From: Polaribacter batillariae
Lineage (GTDB): Bacteria; Bacteroidota; Bacteroidia; Flavobacteriales; Flavobacteriaceae
DNA: 64,000 nt
Assembly (NCBI RefSeq): GCF_017498485.1
Contig: NZ_CP071795.1
Span: 3,780,501-3,844,500 of the forward strand
Reading direction: 5' to 3'
Below the pieces are notes generated by a model, which was not told the DNA's origin, did not search any database, and worked only from the letters and a program-made list of their open reading frames with translations. The position numbers and the translations under genes are program-made. This document shows, one piece after another, positions 8,224 through 18,279 of the stretch (the first letter of the stretch is position 1; each line of letters opens with the position of its first letter).

Positions 8224-9771
8224 TTATTTCGGACTATAAATCGCACAAGGTATTATCATTTCTTCCAAAGAAACACCTCCATGCTGATATGTGTTTTTAT
8301 AATACTTTACAAAATGATTAAAGTTATTAGGGTATGCGAAAAACAAATCTTCTTTGGCAAAAATAAACGGACTATTCATAGACACCGTTGGTAAAAAAAT
8401 GTCTTTTGGATTTTTTACTGCATATACATCTTTCTCTTCGTAAGAAAGACTTCTACCCGTTTTGTAACGCAAATTAGAACTAATGTTTTTATCGCCAATA
8501 ACCTTTGTTGGGTGCTTACAATTGATGGTTCCGTGGTCGGTTGTAATAATTAATTTTTGACCTAAACTTTGCGCTTTTTGAATGATTTCGAACAGAGGAG
8601 AATTTTTAAACCAACTCAAAGTTAGGCTTCTATACGCTTTATCATCGCCAGCTAATTCTTTAATTACCTCCATTTCTGTTTTAGAGTGCGAAAGAATATC
8701 TACAAAATTATAAACAACTGCTGTTAAATCGTTTTGTTTGGTGCCATTATAATTATCTGCCAATTCTTTTCCATCTTTTAATGAAGAAATTTTATAATAT
8801 TGGTGCTGAATATCTAAGCCTAAACGTTTAATTTGTGCAGTTAAAAACTCATTCTCAAACAAGTTCATTCCACCTTCATCTGTATCATTTTTCCAATAAT
8901 TAGAATGTCTTTTTTCCATTTCGGAAGGCATTAAACCAGAAAAAATGGCATTTCTTGCATATTGTGTGGCAGTTGGTAAAATAGAAAAATATGTATATTC
9001 TTCGTCTTTTTTATAATGGTTGTTAATTAAAGGTTCTAAAATTCGGTATTGGTCGTAACGCAAATTGTCAATCACCACCCATAAAACACCTTGGTCTTTT
9101 TTTAATTCAGGAACCACATAGTCTTTAAACAAAGTATGAGAAAATGTTGGTTTATCGTGAGCTGTTAAAAAATCTTTGTAATTTTTTTTAATAAATTTAA
9201 AAAACTGCGAATTGGCTTCTTGTTTTTGGCTTTCTAAAATACCTAACATCGCAGAGTCGCTAATATTTTCTAGTTCTAATTCCCAGTGAATTAATTTTTT
9301 ATAAAGTTCAATCCAATCTTCATACGAATTTACCATGTTTAAATCCATAGAAATTTTTCTAAATTCTTGCTGATAATTAGAAGTTGTTTTTTCTGAAACG
9401 AGGCGCGAATTGTCTAAATTTTTCTTCAAACTCAACAAAATCTGACTCGGATTTACAGGTTTTATCAAATAATCGGCAATTTTAGAGCCAATTGCTTCCT
9501 CCATAATATATTCTTCTTCACTCTTAGTAATCATTACCACTGGCAAATTGGCTTGTTTCTGTTTAATTTCCGAAAGTGTTTCTAAACCCGTTAAACCAGG
9601 CATGTTTTCATCCAAAAAAACAATGTCAAAATTATTTTCGGTAACCAAATCTATAGCATCAGCACCATTTGTACAGGTTATAACTTTGTAATCTTTACGT
9701 TCTAAAAAAAGAATGTGTGGTTTTAATAATTCAATTTCATCATCAACCCATAAAATTTGTATGTTGCTCAT
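8224..9771 (-). CDS. porX: PorX, two-component response regulator with PglZ domain, T9SS control
   Basis: PorX relays signals, with the kinase PorY, to the type IX secretion system and gliding machinery. Residues 1-120 are a CheY-like receiver with acidic pocket D10-D11, phospho-acceptor D54 (in VFLDENMPG), T82 and K104-P105. A helical linker follows (about 125-210). The rest is an alkaline-phosphatase-like PglZ domain with metal-site motifs LWVVIDNLRYDQ, TATQYARNAIFSG and TTDHGTINCKH. Published work shows PglZ-type PorX has a zinc site and nuclease activity on oligoribonucleotides. The length of 515 is normal. It indicates the organism has T9SS, although no structural T9SS gene is in the window. 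Confidence 0.93.
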   Translation of the reverse strand: MSNIQILWVDDEIELLKPHILFLERKDYKVITCTNGADAIDLVTENNFDIVFLDENMPGLTGLETLSEIKQKQANLPVVMITKSEEEYIMEEAIGSKIADYLIKPVNPSQILLSLKKNLDNSRLVSEKTTSNYQQEFRKISMDLNMVNSYEDWIELYKKLIHWELELENISDSAMLGILESQKQEANSQFFKFIKKNYKDFLTAHDKPTFSHTLFKDYVVPELKKDQGVLWVVIDNLRYDQYRILEPLINNHYKKDEEYTYFSILPTATQYARNAIFSGLMPSEMEKRHSNYWKNDTDEGGMNLFENEFLTAQIKRLGLDIQHQYYKISSLKDGKELADNYNGTKQNDLTAVVYNFVDILSHSKTEMEVIKELAGDDKAYRSLTLSWFKNSPLFEIIQKAQSLGQKLIITTDHGTINCKHPTKVIGDKNISSNLRYKTGRSLSYEEKDVYAVKNPKDIFLPTVSMNSPFIFAKEDLFFAYPNNFNHFVKYYKNTYQHGGVSLEEMIIPCAIYSPK

Positions 9772-9881
9772 CGTATCTTTTTGTTTTATTCTGAACGTTA
9801 AAAATACCCATTTGTTGCTTTTTTATTCATTTTGAAATGATAAAATATTGCCAAAAAATAGCATTAGAATCAAATTAAAAC

Positions 9882-9912
9882 TTGTGCATTTCTAGCAATA
9901 TGTTGTACTTTG
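9882..9912 (+). promoter_or_regulatory. Possible Bacteroidota-type promoter for the HD gene
   Basis: TTG at 9882-9884 and TACTTTG at 9906-9912 are 21 bases apart, close to the flavobacterial TTG-N19-TAnnTTTG consensus. The start codon follows at 9939. Confidence 0.35.
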
Positions 9913-9938
9913 CACTGTATAGATAAATTAGAATTCTT

Positions 9939-11162
9939 TTGAAGAAAAAAACACCCAACAAGCTTAAAATATTAAACGATCCTATTTACGGGTTTATACA
10001 AATACCAAACTCACTAATTTTCGATATTATAGAGCATCCATATTTTCAACGTTTGCGTAGAATTACACAAATGGGGTTTTCTAACTTGGTATATCCTGGT
10101 GCCAATCATACCCGGTTTCATCATGCCATTGGTTGTATGCATTTAATGCAAAAAGCAATTCGTGTTTTGCGATTTAAACAAGTTGCCATTTCTAAAGAAG
10201 AAGAAAATGCATTGTGTATTGCCATTTTGTTGCACGACATTGGTCATGGTGCTTTTTCACATGCGCTAGAACACAGTATTGTAAGCGAAATTTCTCATGA
10301 AGAAATCTCACTAAAATTTATGAAGAAATTAAATGAAGAATTCGAGGGAAAATTAACACTAGCCATAGAAATTTTCGAAGGTAAAAATGCAAGAAAATTT
10401 TTATGTCAGTTAATTTCTAGTCAGTTAGATATAGATAGGTTAGATTATTTAAAAAGAGATAGTTTTTACACAGGTGTTACAGAAGGCAATATTTCATCAG
10501 ATCGTTTAATTGCCATGATGAATGTTAAAAACGACGAATTGGTCATCGAGAAAAAAGGAATTTATTCCGTCGAAAAATTCTTAATTGCACGAAGATTAAT
10601 GTATTGGCAAGTATATTTACACAAAACCGGTTTGGTCGCAGAAAACATGTTGGTAAACGTTTTAAAAAGAGCCAAAGAATTGGCAGAAAATGGGGTAGAA
10701 TTGTTTGCAAGTTCTGCACTTCGTTATTTTTTATACCATCAAATCGATGCTAGTAATTTTACCGAAGAAACTTTAGAAATGTTTTCTAAGTTAGATGATT
10801 ACGATGTTTTATCGGCCATAAAAGAGTGGGCAAATCACAATGATAAAATTTTATCGCTTTTAGCAAAAATGATTGTCGATAGAAGCCTATTGCGAATAGA
10901 AATTCAAAAAGACCCTTTTAATGATGTTTATCTAGAAAAAAAGCAACAAAAAGCGACTAAGAAACTGGGCATTTCTAAAGAAGAAACTCGTTTTTTTGTT
11001 TTTACTCAACAAATTAGAAACCAAGCCTACAATTTAAAAAAACCTGTTTTAATTTTAAATAAAAAAGGAAAATTAAAAGACATTGCAAAAGCATCTGATC
11101 AATTAAATTTACAAGCATTAACAAAGCCAGTAATCAAACACTTTATTTGTTATCCAAAATAA
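9939..11162 (+). CDS. HD domain phosphohydrolase (dGTPase/SAMHD1-like)
   Basis: Cytoplasmic metal-dependent phosphohydrolase of 407 residues. The start is TTG, followed by the conserved opening [16 protein letters not shown] motifs are visible: H in [17 protein letters not shown], the HD pair in [17 protein letters not shown], and a distal D in [20 protein letters not shown]. Members of this family act on deoxynucleoside triphosphates or other nucleotides; the substrate is not known here. It stands just before lpxD (stop 11162, lpxD start 11207) on the same strand and may head the lipid A operon, an arrangement I recall as common in Flavobacteriaceae. Confidence 0.85.
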   Translation: MKKKTPNKLKILNDPIYGFIQIPNSLIFDIIEHPYFQRLRRITQMGFSNLVYPGANHTRFHHAIGCMHLMQKAIRVLRFKQVAISKEEENALCIAILLHDIGHGAFSHALEHSIVSEISHEEISLKFMKKLNEEFEGKLTLAIEIFEGKNARKFLCQLISSQLDIDRLDYLKRDSFYTGVTEGNISSDRLIAMMNVKNDELVIEKKGIYSVEKFLIARRLMYWQVYLHKTGLVAENMLVNVLKRAKELAENGVELFASSALRYFLYHQIDASNFTEETLEMFSKLDDYDVLSAIKEWANHNDKILSLLAKMIVDRSLLRIEIQKDPFNDVYLEKKQQKATKKLGISKEETRFFVFTQQIRNQAYNLKKPVLILNKKGKLKDIAKASDQLNLQALTKPVIKHFICYPK

Positions 11163-11206
11163 GTGAGATTAGCCAAAACCGTATTATTTTTATATTTTTG
11201 CGTTTA

Positions 11207-12241
11207 ATGAAATTTACAGCACAACAAATAGCCGACATTTTAGAGGGTGATATCTTAGGAAATCCGAATGAAGAGGTTTTTACACTATCTAAAATCGAAG
11301 AAGGTAAAAAAGGCTCTTTAACCTTCTTGTCAAACCCCAAATACAATTCGTATTTATACACTACAAATGCTTCTGTCGCTATTGTAAATAAGAGTTTCGT
11401 TCTCGAAAAAGAGGTCGATACGACTTTAATTCAAGTAGATGATGCCTACAAATCTTTCTCTAAATTATTAGAATTTTACAACGGAGTAAAAAACAATAAA
11501 CAAGGTAGAGAACAACCTCATTTTATTGCCAAAAGTGCTAAAATTGGCAGTAACGAATATATAGGTGCATTTGCTTACATTGGAGAAAATGTAACAATAG
11601 GCAATCACGTTAAAATTTTTCCAAACTCTTACATAGGAGACAACGTTGTAATTGGAGACCATACCACTATTTTTGCAGGCGTAAAAATTTATTCGGAAAC
11701 TGTAATTGGTAGCAACTGCAAAATTCATTCTGGTAGCGTAATTGGTGCAGATGGTTTTGGATTTGCACCCGATGAAAATGGAGAGTACAAAGCAATTCCA
11801 CAAATAGGAAATGTTATTATAGAAAACAATGTAGATGTTGGTTCTGCATCTACGATAGATAGAGCAACATTAGGTTCTACAATCATAAGAAAAGGTGTTA
11901 AACTAGATAACCAAATTCAAATTGCACACAATGTAGAAATTGGAAAAAACACTGTAATTGCTTCACAAACAGGAGTTGCAGGCTCTTCTAAAATTGGAGA
12001 GAACTGTATGATTGGAGGGCAAGTAGGAATCTCTGGACATCTTAAAATTGGAAACAATGTTAAAATATTAGCACAAGCAGGAATTTCTAAAAACATAAAA
12101 AGTAATGAAATTGTAAATGGAACCCCAGCTTTTAAAGTCTCTGATTACAATAAAAGTTACGTCTATTTTAAAAAGCTACCAACCATAGTGGATAGAATAA
12201 ACAACATAGAAAAAGAATTTAAGTCTCAAAAAGAGAAATAA
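11207..12241 (+). CDS. lpxD: UDP-3-O-(3-hydroxyacyl)glucosamine N-acyltransferase LpxD
   Basis: Third committed step of lipid A synthesis: transfers a hydroxyacyl chain from ACP to UDP-3-O-acylglucosamine. I start at ATG 11207 ([14 protein letters not shown]) because that is where family alignments begin; an upstream in-frame ATG at 11147 lies inside the HD gene. Residues 1-100 are the uridine-binding domain; about 105-310 are hexapeptide repeats ([15 protein letters not shown] and so on), with the catalytic His in [13 protein letters not shown]. The length of 344 is normal. It is followed after two bases by lpxC-fabZ, so the run is a tight operon. Confidence 0.92.
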   Translation: MKFTAQQIADILEGDILGNPNEEVFTLSKIEEGKKGSLTFLSNPKYNSYLYTTNASVAIVNKSFVLEKEVDTTLIQVDDAYKSFSKLLEFYNGVKNNKQGREQPHFIAKSAKIGSNEYIGAFAYIGENVTIGNHVKIFPNSYIGDNVVIGDHTTIFAGVKIYSETVIGSNCKIHSGSVIGADGFGFAPDENGEYKAIPQIGNVIIENNVDVGSASTIDRATLGSTIIRKGVKLDNQIQIAHNVEIGKNTVIASQTGVAGSSKIGENCMIGGQVGISGHLKIGNNVKILAQAGISKNIKSNEIVNGTPAFKVSDYNKSYVYFKKLPTIVDRINNIEKEFKSQKEK

Positions 12242-12243
12242 CA

Positions 12244-13635
12244 ATGAGTAAAAAACAAAAAACAATTCAAAAAGAAATAAGTTTATCTGGTGTAGGGCTT
12301 CACACAGGTAATACTGTTAATATGGTTTTAAAACCAGCTCCAGCAAACCACGGTTTTGCTTTTAGTAGAGTAGATTTAGAAGGCAACCCAACCATTGAAG
12401 CAAGAGCAGAATATGTTGTAAATACACAAAGAGGAACAAATTTAGAGAAAAATGGTGTTCAAGTTCAAACATCCGAACACGTTTTAGCAGCAGCTGTAGG
12501 TTTAGATATCGATAATTTATTAATAGAAATAGATGCATCTGAACCCCCAATTATGGACGGTTCTTCGAAATATTTTGTAGATGCTTTAGAAAAAGCAGGA
12601 ATCGAAGAACAAGATGCAGAAATAGAAGAATACGTCGTAAAAGAAATTATTTCTTATAAAGATGAAGTTTCTGGAAGCGAAATAATTTTAATGCCTTCAG
12701 ACGAATACCAAGTAACTACAATGGTAGATTTTGGTACAAAAATATTAGGAACTCAAAATGCTACCTTAAATAAAATTTCTGACTTCAAGAAAGAAATTGC
12801 AAATGCAAGAACATTTAGTTTTTTACATGAAATTGAAATGTTGTTAGAAAACGATTTAATAAAAGGTGGCGATTTAAACAACGCAATTGTATATGTAGAT
12901 AAAGAATTGTCGGAAAGTACCATGCAAAAATTAAAGAAAGCTTTTAATAAAGAAGATATTTCTGTAAAACCAAACGGAATTTTAGACAATTTAACCCTGC
13001 ATTGGGCAAACGAAGCTGCAAGACACAAATTATTAGATGTCATAGGAGATTTAGCATTAACAGGAACTCGAATTAGAGGAAAAGTAATAGCAAACAAACC
13101 CGGTCATATGGTAAATACCAATTTTGCTAAGAAATTAGCAAAAATTATAAAAGCAGAAAAAAGAAATAACGTTCCACAATACGATTTGCATCAACCACCA
13201 TTATTAGATATCCACCAAATAATGGATATTTTACCTCACAGACCTCCATTTTTATTGGTCGATAGAATTATAGAGCTTTCAGACAAGCATGTTGTAGGGT
13301 TAAAAAATGTAACAATGAACGAAAACTTCTTTGTTGGGCATTTTCCAGGAGCACCAGTAATGCCAGGAGTTTTACAAGTAGAAGCAATGGCACAATGTGG
13401 CGGAATTTTAGTGTTAAGTACAGTTCCAGATCCAGAAAATTATTTAACATATTTTATGAAGATGGACAATGTAAAGTTCAAACAAAAAGTATTGCCTGGA
13501 GATACTTTAATATTTAAGGCCGAATTAATTACACCTATTAGAAGAGGTATTTGCCATATGCAAGCCTATGCTTATGCAAATGGTAAATTGGTGGCAGAAG
13601 CCGAATTAATGGCACAAATAGCCAAAAAGAAATAA
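12244..13635 (+). CDS. lpxC: Bifunctional LpxC deacetylase / FabZ dehydratase fusion
   Basis: Two enzymes in one chain, a fusion standard in Bacteroidota. Residues 1-300 are LpxC, the zinc deacetylase of UDP-3-O-acyl-GlcNAc: TSEHVLAAAVGLDIDNLLIE with a zinc His, ASEPPIMDGSS with the catalytic acid, and HKLLDVIGDLALTG with the second zinc site. Residues about 315-463 are FabZ, which dehydrates 3-hydroxyacyl-ACP: LPHRPPFLLVDR with the catalytic His and GHFPGAPVMPGVLQVEAMAQ with the catalytic Glu. The join lies at about residue 310-315. The fusion ties lipid A and fatty acid flux together, because both parts use the hydroxyacyl-ACP pool. It lies between lpxD and lpxA with two-base gaps. Confidence 0.95.
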   Translation: MSKKQKTIQKEISLSGVGLHTGNTVNMVLKPAPANHGFAFSRVDLEGNPTIEARAEYVVNTQRGTNLEKNGVQVQTSEHVLAAAVGLDIDNLLIEIDASEPPIMDGSSKYFVDALEKAGIEEQDAEIEEYVVKEIISYKDEVSGSEIILMPSDEYQVTTMVDFGTKILGTQNATLNKISDFKKEIANARTFSFLHEIEMLLENDLIKGGDLNNAIVYVDKELSESTMQKLKKAFNKEDISVKPNGILDNLTLHWANEAARHKLLDVIGDLALTGTRIRGKVIANKPGHMVNTNFAKKLAKIIKAEKRNNVPQYDLHQPPLLDIHQIMDILPHRPPFLLVDRIIELSDKHVVGLKNVTMNENFFVGHFPGAPVMPGVLQVEAMAQCGGILVLSTVPDPENYLTYFMKMDNVKFKQKVLPGDTLIFKAELITPIRRGICHMQAYAYANGKLVAEAELMAQIAKKK

Positions 13636-13637
13636 TT

Positions 13638-14423
13638 ATGAATCAACCTTTAGCATACGTTCATCCACAAGCAAAAGTTGCAAGAAATGCTGTAATAGAA
13701 CCTTTTACAACAATACATAATAATGTTACAATTGGTTCAGGAACATGGATTGGTTCTAACGTAACCATTATGGAAGGTGCTAGAATTGGCGAAAATTGTA
13801 GAATTTTTCCTGGAGCAGTAATTTCTGCAATTCCACAAGATTTAAAATTCGACGACGAAGAAACAACCGTAGAAATTGGCAACAATGTAACCATTCGCGA
13901 ATGTGTTACCATCAATAGAGGTACTAAAGATAGAATGAAAACAGTAATAGGAGACAATTGTTTAATAATGGCATATTGTCATGTTGCACACGATTGCTAC
14001 GTGGGTAATAATTGTATTTTTTCGAATAATTCTACGTTGGCAGGTCATGTAACCATTGGAGACAATGTAGTTTTAGCAGGTATGGTTGCAGTACACCAAT
14101 TTGCTTCTGTTGGTAAACATGCATTTGTAACTGGCGGATCGTTAGTAAGAAAAGATGTGCCCCCATACGTAAAAGCAGCAAGAGAACCTTTATCTTACGT
14201 GGGCATTAACTCAGTAGGCTTAAGAAGACGTGGCTATAGCACCGAAAAAATTAGAGAAATTCAAAATATATACAGAATTTTATTTCAAAAAAATTACAAC
14301 TATACCCAAGCAATAGATATTATTGAAGCAGAAATGGAAGCAACTCCAGAAAGAGACGAAATAATTCAGTTTATAAAAGATTCTCATAGAGGAATTATGA
14401 AAGGGTATTTTAACATTAATTAA
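13638..14423 (+). CDS. lpxA: Acyl-ACP:UDP-GlcNAc O-acyltransferase LpxA
   Basis: First step of lipid A synthesis, O-acylation of UDP-GlcNAc. The protein has 261 residues, the usual length, with left-handed beta-helix hexapeptides throughout the first 190 residues (VTIGSGTWIGSNVTI), the catalytic His in MAYCHVAHDCYVGNN, and the helical C-terminal domain (RRGYSTEKIREIQNIYRIL). The start is two bases after the lpxC-fabZ stop. Chain-length choice cannot be read with confidence. With lpxD and lpxC it completes the early pathway in one operon. Confidence 0.95.
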   Translation: MNQPLAYVHPQAKVARNAVIEPFTTIHNNVTIGSGTWIGSNVTIMEGARIGENCRIFPGAVISAIPQDLKFDDEETTVEIGNNVTIRECVTINRGTKDRMKTVIGDNCLIMAYCHVAHDCYVGNNCIFSNNSTLAGHVTIGDNVVLAGMVAVHQFASVGKHAFVTGGSLVRKDVPPYVKAAREPLSYVGINSVGLRRRGYSTEKIREIQNIYRILFQKNYNYTQAIDIIEAEMEATPERDEIIQFIKDSHRGIMKGYFNIN

Positions 14424-14478
14424 ACCATCATCCAAAAACTACATTAACTTTTTGAATAAACAAAATAGAACATTATAA

Positions 14479-15045
14479 ATGGCAACAACATCAGATATTA
14501 GAAATGGATTGTGTATTAGATATAATAACGATATCTATAAAATTATAGAATTTTTACACGTAAAACCAGGAAAAGGCCCTGCATTCGTAAGAACCAAATT
14601 AAAAAGTGTTACAAACGGAAAAATAATCGATAATACGTTTCCTTCAGGAAGAAAAATCGAAGATGTTCGTGTAGAAACACATAAATTTCAGTTTTTGTAT
14701 TTCGATGGAGAGTTTTATCATTTTATGAACGAAGCAGACTATACACAAATTCGTTTGTTAGAAGCTGCTTTAGATAATCCTGGTTTAATGAAGGAAGGAG
14801 AAATTGTTACAATCATTATCAATTCCGAAGATAATATGCCACTTTCTGTAGAAATGCCTTCAAGTGTAATTTTAGAAGTAACACACACAGAGCCAGGTGT
14901 TAAAGGAAACACTGCAACCAACGCCACCAAACCAGCAACAGTAGAAACTGGAGCCATTGTAAACGTACCTTTATTTATAAATGAAGGCGATAAAATTAAG
15001 GTAGAGACCACCAAAGGTACTTACCAAGAACGTATTAAAGAGTAA
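14479..15045 (+). CDS. efp: Elongation factor P
   Basis: Ribosome rescue factor that relieves stalling at polyproline. The 188 residues form three OB-like domains: a KOW-like N domain with the tip loop HVKPGKGPAFVR (Lys32 at the tip, the position modified or left bare in different phyla), a central domain, and a C-terminal domain ending in IKVETTKGTYQERIKE. The start ATG is 56 bases after lpxA and begins MATTSDIRNGL, the usual opening. It sits inside the lipid A gene run, between lpxA and the second lpxD-like gene. Confidence 0.95.
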   Translation: MATTSDIRNGLCIRYNNDIYKIIEFLHVKPGKGPAFVRTKLKSVTNGKIIDNTFPSGRKIEDVRVETHKFQFLYFDGEFYHFMNEADYTQIRLLEAALDNPGLMKEGEIVTIIINSEDNMPLSVEMPSSVILEVTHTEPGVKGNTATNATKPATVETGAIVNVPLFINEGDKIKVETTKGTYQERIKE

Positions 15046-15048
15046 AAA

Positions 15049-15130
15049 AGTTAGCAGTCTTCAGTAGTCAGTTTGCAGTTTTCACTCAAACCCGTTAACT
15101 GAATACTGCAAACTTAAATACTGCCTACTA
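15049..15130. repeat. CAGT-rich intergenic segment
   Basis: CAGTCTTCAGTAGTCAGT, then ACTGAATACTGCAAACT on the other side of a short spacer, so parts are inverted with respect to one another. The wording is similar to the hexamer repeat at 8156-8219. No gene is present. Confidence 0.5.
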
Positions 15131-15138
15131 AAATAAGA

Positions 15139-16065
15139 ATGAAGTTCAAAAATCCACAAACATTACAACAAATAGCATCAATTTTAAATATTGATTTTGT
15201 TGGCGATAAAAATTTTGAAATTCTTGGAATTAATGAAATTCACGTTGTCGAAAAAGGAGACATTGTTTTTGTAGATCACCCAAAATATTACGACAAAGCC
15301 TTAAACTCTGCTGCAACCACTATTTTAATCAATAAAAAAGTAACTTGTCCAGAAGGAAAATCTTTGTTAATTTCTAACGACCCATTTCGTGACTTTAATA
15401 AAATTACCAAACATTTTAATCCGTTTATAGCATCAGAAGTAAGTATTTCAGAAAGTGCGATAATTGGCGAAGGTACAGTAATTCAACCCAACGTATTTAT
15501 TGGAAACAATGTTACAATTGGTAAAAACTGTGTTATTCATCCAAATGTTGCTATTTACGATAATTCAATTATTGGAAACAATGTTACCATTCACGCAAAC
15601 ACAGTTTTAGGAGCAGACGCTTTTTACTATAAAAATAGAACAACAGGTTTCGATAAACTAATTTCTGGAGGAAGAGTTGTTTTAGAAGACAATGTAGATT
15701 TAGGAGCTTCATGTACAATAGATAAAGGAGTTACAGGAGACACCACCATAAAAGAAGGAACAAAAATAGACAATCAAGTGCATGTTGGGCATGATACTGT
15801 AATTGGTAAAAAATGTTTAATTGCATCGCAAACAGGAATTGCAGGTTGTGTTATCATAGAAGACGAAGTAACCATTTGGGGGCAAGTTGGTACCAATAGC
15901 GGAATTACAATAGGAAAAGGAGCTGTAATTCTTGGGCAAACAGGCGTTACCAAATCTGTCGCTGGCGGAAAAAGTTATTTTGGAACTCCAATTTCAGAAT
16001 CAAGAGAAAAATTAAAAGAAATGGCAGAAATAAAACGTTTTTTTAAAGATAGAAAGAATTCTTAA
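15139..16065 (+). CDS. Second LpxD-like hexapeptide acyltransferase
   Basis: Protein of 308 residues with the LpxD plan: a uridine-binding-like N domain (MKFKNPQTLQQIASILNIDF; EIHVVEKGDIVFVDHPKYY) and a beta-helix (NVTIGKNCVIHPNVAIYDN) with a His in KIDNQVHVGHDTVIGKK at the catalytic position. It is about 36 residues shorter than the lpxD at 11207 and diverged from it. Flavobacterial genomes often hold both; the second may acylate another UDP-amino sugar or set the second acyl chain, which is inference. It lies between efp and sucD on the same strand. Confidence 0.8.
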   Translation: MKFKNPQTLQQIASILNIDFVGDKNFEILGINEIHVVEKGDIVFVDHPKYYDKALNSAATTILINKKVTCPEGKSLLISNDPFRDFNKITKHFNPFIASEVSISESAIIGEGTVIQPNVFIGNNVTIGKNCVIHPNVAIYDNSIIGNNVTIHANTVLGADAFYYKNRTTGFDKLISGGRVVLEDNVDLGASCTIDKGVTGDTTIKEGTKIDNQVHVGHDTVIGKKCLIASQTGIAGCVIIEDEVTIWGQVGTNSGITIGKGAVILGQTGVTKSVAGGKSYFGTPISESREKLKEMAEIKRFFKDRKNS

Positions 16066-16179
16066 ATTTCTTTTTTTAGATACAAGCAATAAACTATTTT
16101 TGCAATATAAATTAAACAAAAACTCCATTTTACTTTTCTTTAATAGAAATGTCTAAAAATGGCATTAAATAACAAACCA

Positions 16180-17052
16180 ATGAGTGTTTTAGTAAATAAA
16201 AATTCGAAGATTATTGTTCAAGGTTTTACAGGTAGTGAAGGTACTTTTCACGCTGGTCAAATGATAGATTATGGAACCAATGTTGTAGGAGGTGTAACAC
16301 CAGGAAAAGGAGGGCAAGAACATTTAGGAAAACCTGTTTTTAATACAGTAGCAGAAGCTGTAGAAAAAGTAGCGGCAGATACTTCTATTATTTTTGTGCC
16401 ACCAGCTTTTGCAGCAGATGCCATTATGGAATCTGCAGATGCAGGAATTAAAGTAATTATTTGTATTACAGAAGGAATTCCAACAGCAGATATGGTAAAA
16501 GTAAAAGCTTATATCGAAAATAAAGACTGTAGGTTAGTAGGGCCTAATTGCCCAGGTGTAATTACACCAGATGAAGCAAAAGTAGGTATTATGCCAGGTT
16601 TTATCTTTAAAAAAGGTAGAGTTGGTATTGTTTCTAAATCAGGAACTTTAACTTACGAAGCCGCAGACCAAGTTGTAAAACAAGGTTTTGGAATTACCAC
16701 AGCAATTGGTATTGGTGGAGATCCAATTATTGGAACAACAACAAAAGAAGCTGTAGAATTGTTAATGAACGATCCAGAAACAGAAGCCATTGTTATGATT
16801 GGTGAAATTGGTGGAAATTTAGAAGCAGAAGCTGCAAAATGGATTAAAGCAGATGGTAACAAAAAACCAGTAGTTGGTTTTATCGCAGGTCAAACTGCAC
16901 CAGCAGGAAGAACCATGGGGCATGCAGGAGCAATTGTAGGTGGAGCAGACGATACTGCACAAGCAAAAATGAAAATTTTAGCAGAAAATGGAGTGCACGT
17001 AGTAAGTTCGCCCGCTAAAATTGGAGAAATGGTAGCAAGTGTTTTAAAATAA
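16180..17052 (+). CDS. sucD: Succinate-CoA ligase, ADP/GDP-forming, alpha subunit
   Basis: TCA cycle enzyme subunit; couples succinyl-CoA breakdown to nucleotide triphosphate synthesis with SucC (not in the window). Motifs include the CoA-binding [45 protein letters not shown], and the phosphorylated His in [14 protein letters not shown] place the start at ATG 16180 ([16 protein letters not shown]), the usual family start; an in-frame ATG at 16159 would add seven residues. Length is 290. A strong terminator follows. Confidence 0.92.
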   Translation: MSVLVNKNSKIIVQGFTGSEGTFHAGQMIDYGTNVVGGVTPGKGGQEHLGKPVFNTVAEAVEKVAADTSIIFVPPAFAADAIMESADAGIKVIICITEGIPTADMVKVKAYIENKDCRLVGPNCPGVITPDEAKVGIMPGFIFKKGRVGIVSKSGTLTYEAADQVVKQGFGITTAIGIGGDPIIGTTTKEAVELLMNDPETEAIVMIGEIGGNLEAEAAKWIKADGNKKPVVGFIAGQTAPAGRTMGHAGAIVGGADDTAQAKMKILAENGVHVVSSPAKIGEMVASVLK

Positions 17053-17076
17053 TTTTTATAAACATTTAAAATATAT

Positions 17077-17127
17077 AAATTCCTGTTTATATTGAGTTAA
17101 CCCCAATATTTCAGGAATTTCTTTTTT
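17077..17127 (+). terminator. Rho-independent terminator after sucD
   Basis: Two-part stem: AAATTCCTG (17077-17085) pairs with CAGGAATTT (17112-17120), and inside it ATATTG pairs with CAATAT. A T run follows (CTTTTTT). It separates sucD from fabG. Confidence 0.75.
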
Positions 17128-17160
17128 ATACTTGAATGAACATCAACTAAATTATAGAAT

Positions 17161-17901
17161 ATGAAAATATTAGAAAATAAATCAGCAATAATTACGGGTG
17201 CAACAAGAGGAATTGGAAGAAGTATTGCAGTAGAATTTGCCAAACAAGGTGCAAACGTTGCTTTTACTTACAATGCATCTGTAGATGCTGCAAATGCATT
17301 AGAAAAAGAATTAAAATCTTATGGAGTTTCCGCAAAAGGATACCAATCGAATGCAGCAGATTTCGATGCCGCTCAAGAATTGGCAAAAGAAGTGCAACAA
17401 GAGTTTGGTACTATCGATATTTTAGTAAATAACGCAGGTATTACAAAAGATAACTTGTTAATGCGTATTTCTGAAGACGATTTCGATAAAGTAATTCAGG
17501 TAAATTTAAAATCTGTTTTTAACCTAACAAAAGCAGTTATTCGCCCAATGATGAAACAAAGAAGTGGTTCCATTATTCACATGAGTTCTATTGTAGGTTT
17601 AAACGGAAATGCTGGTCAGGCTAATTACGCAGCTTCTAAAGCTGGTATTATTGGTTTTTCTAAATCTGTAGCATTAGAATTAGGTTCTAGAAACATTAGA
17701 AGTAATGTAATTGCTCCAGGTTTTATCGAAACAGAAATGACAGATAAATTAGATGAAAAAGTAGTGCAAGGTTGGCGAGATGCAATTCCTTTAAAAAGAG
17801 GAGGACAACCAATAGACGTCGCAAATGCATGTGTGTTTTTAGCCTCTAACATGAGTACGTATATTACAGGACAAACGTTATCTGTAGATGGAGGAATGTA
17901 A
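17161..17901 (+). CDS. fabG: 3-oxoacyl-ACP reductase FabG
   Basis: NADPH-dependent short-chain dehydrogenase of fatty acid elongation. Cofactor motif TGATRGIGRSIA at residues 11-22, NNAG near 88, catalytic Ser in HMSSIVGLNGNAGQ and YAASK for the Tyr-Lys pair, and GFIETEMTD plus a C-terminal TGQTLSVDGGM, all typical of FabG rather than other SDRs. The length of 246 is normal. It is on the same strand as sucD but past a terminator, so it may have its own promoter. Confidence 0.92.
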   Translation: MKILENKSAIITGATRGIGRSIAVEFAKQGANVAFTYNASVDAANALEKELKSYGVSAKGYQSNAADFDAAQELAKEVQQEFGTIDILVNNAGITKDNLLMRISEDDFDKVIQVNLKSVFNLTKAVIRPMMKQRSGSIIHMSSIVGLNGNAGQANYAASKAGIIGFSKSVALELGSRNIRSNVIAPGFIETEMTDKLDEKVVQGWRDAIPLKRGGQPIDVANACVFLASNMSTYITGQTLSVDGGM

Positions 17902-18094
17902 AAAGAACGAAGAGTTTTTGTTCTATTATTTAAATGATACCCGTTATTGTTTGAAATTACTGGAAAAGAAATGGATGGTTTTTTCCTTTATATAAAGAAG
18001 AAAACAAAGCATAGCCATAGCTACGGTTTTTTATTCTGAAATAGAAAGGAAAAAAAGGCGATTTATTATAGGATTTTCAAATGGTATTACATAC

Positions 18095-18230
18095 AAGAAG
18101 CTGTCTCGAAAGTATTAAAATTTGTCTTTTCGACTGTAATAGAGAAATCTTATTTATTGAATTTCGGTATTTTTAGATTTTACAACTTTACTCAAAACGA
18201 CAGTTAAATTTACTTTTGTGACAGCTTCTT
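18095..18230. repeat. 136-bp element with 11-bp terminal inverted repeat
   Basis: AAGAAGCTGTC at 18095-18105 and its exact reverse complement at 18220-18230 bound an AT-rich segment without a gene, in the 378-base gap between fabG and the VWA gene. It looks like a small non-coding mobile or palindromic repeat. The rest of the gap holds nothing I can name. Confidence 0.5.
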
Positions 18231-18279
18231 TTCTTTTTTTTAGTAGTTCTTTATATCTTTCCACATAAATAAAAATCAA

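Noticed and set aside
11147..11206. Upstream ATG for lpxD
   Set aside because: It lies within the HD gene's end and adds 20 residues not seen in the family; the start at 11207 fits.
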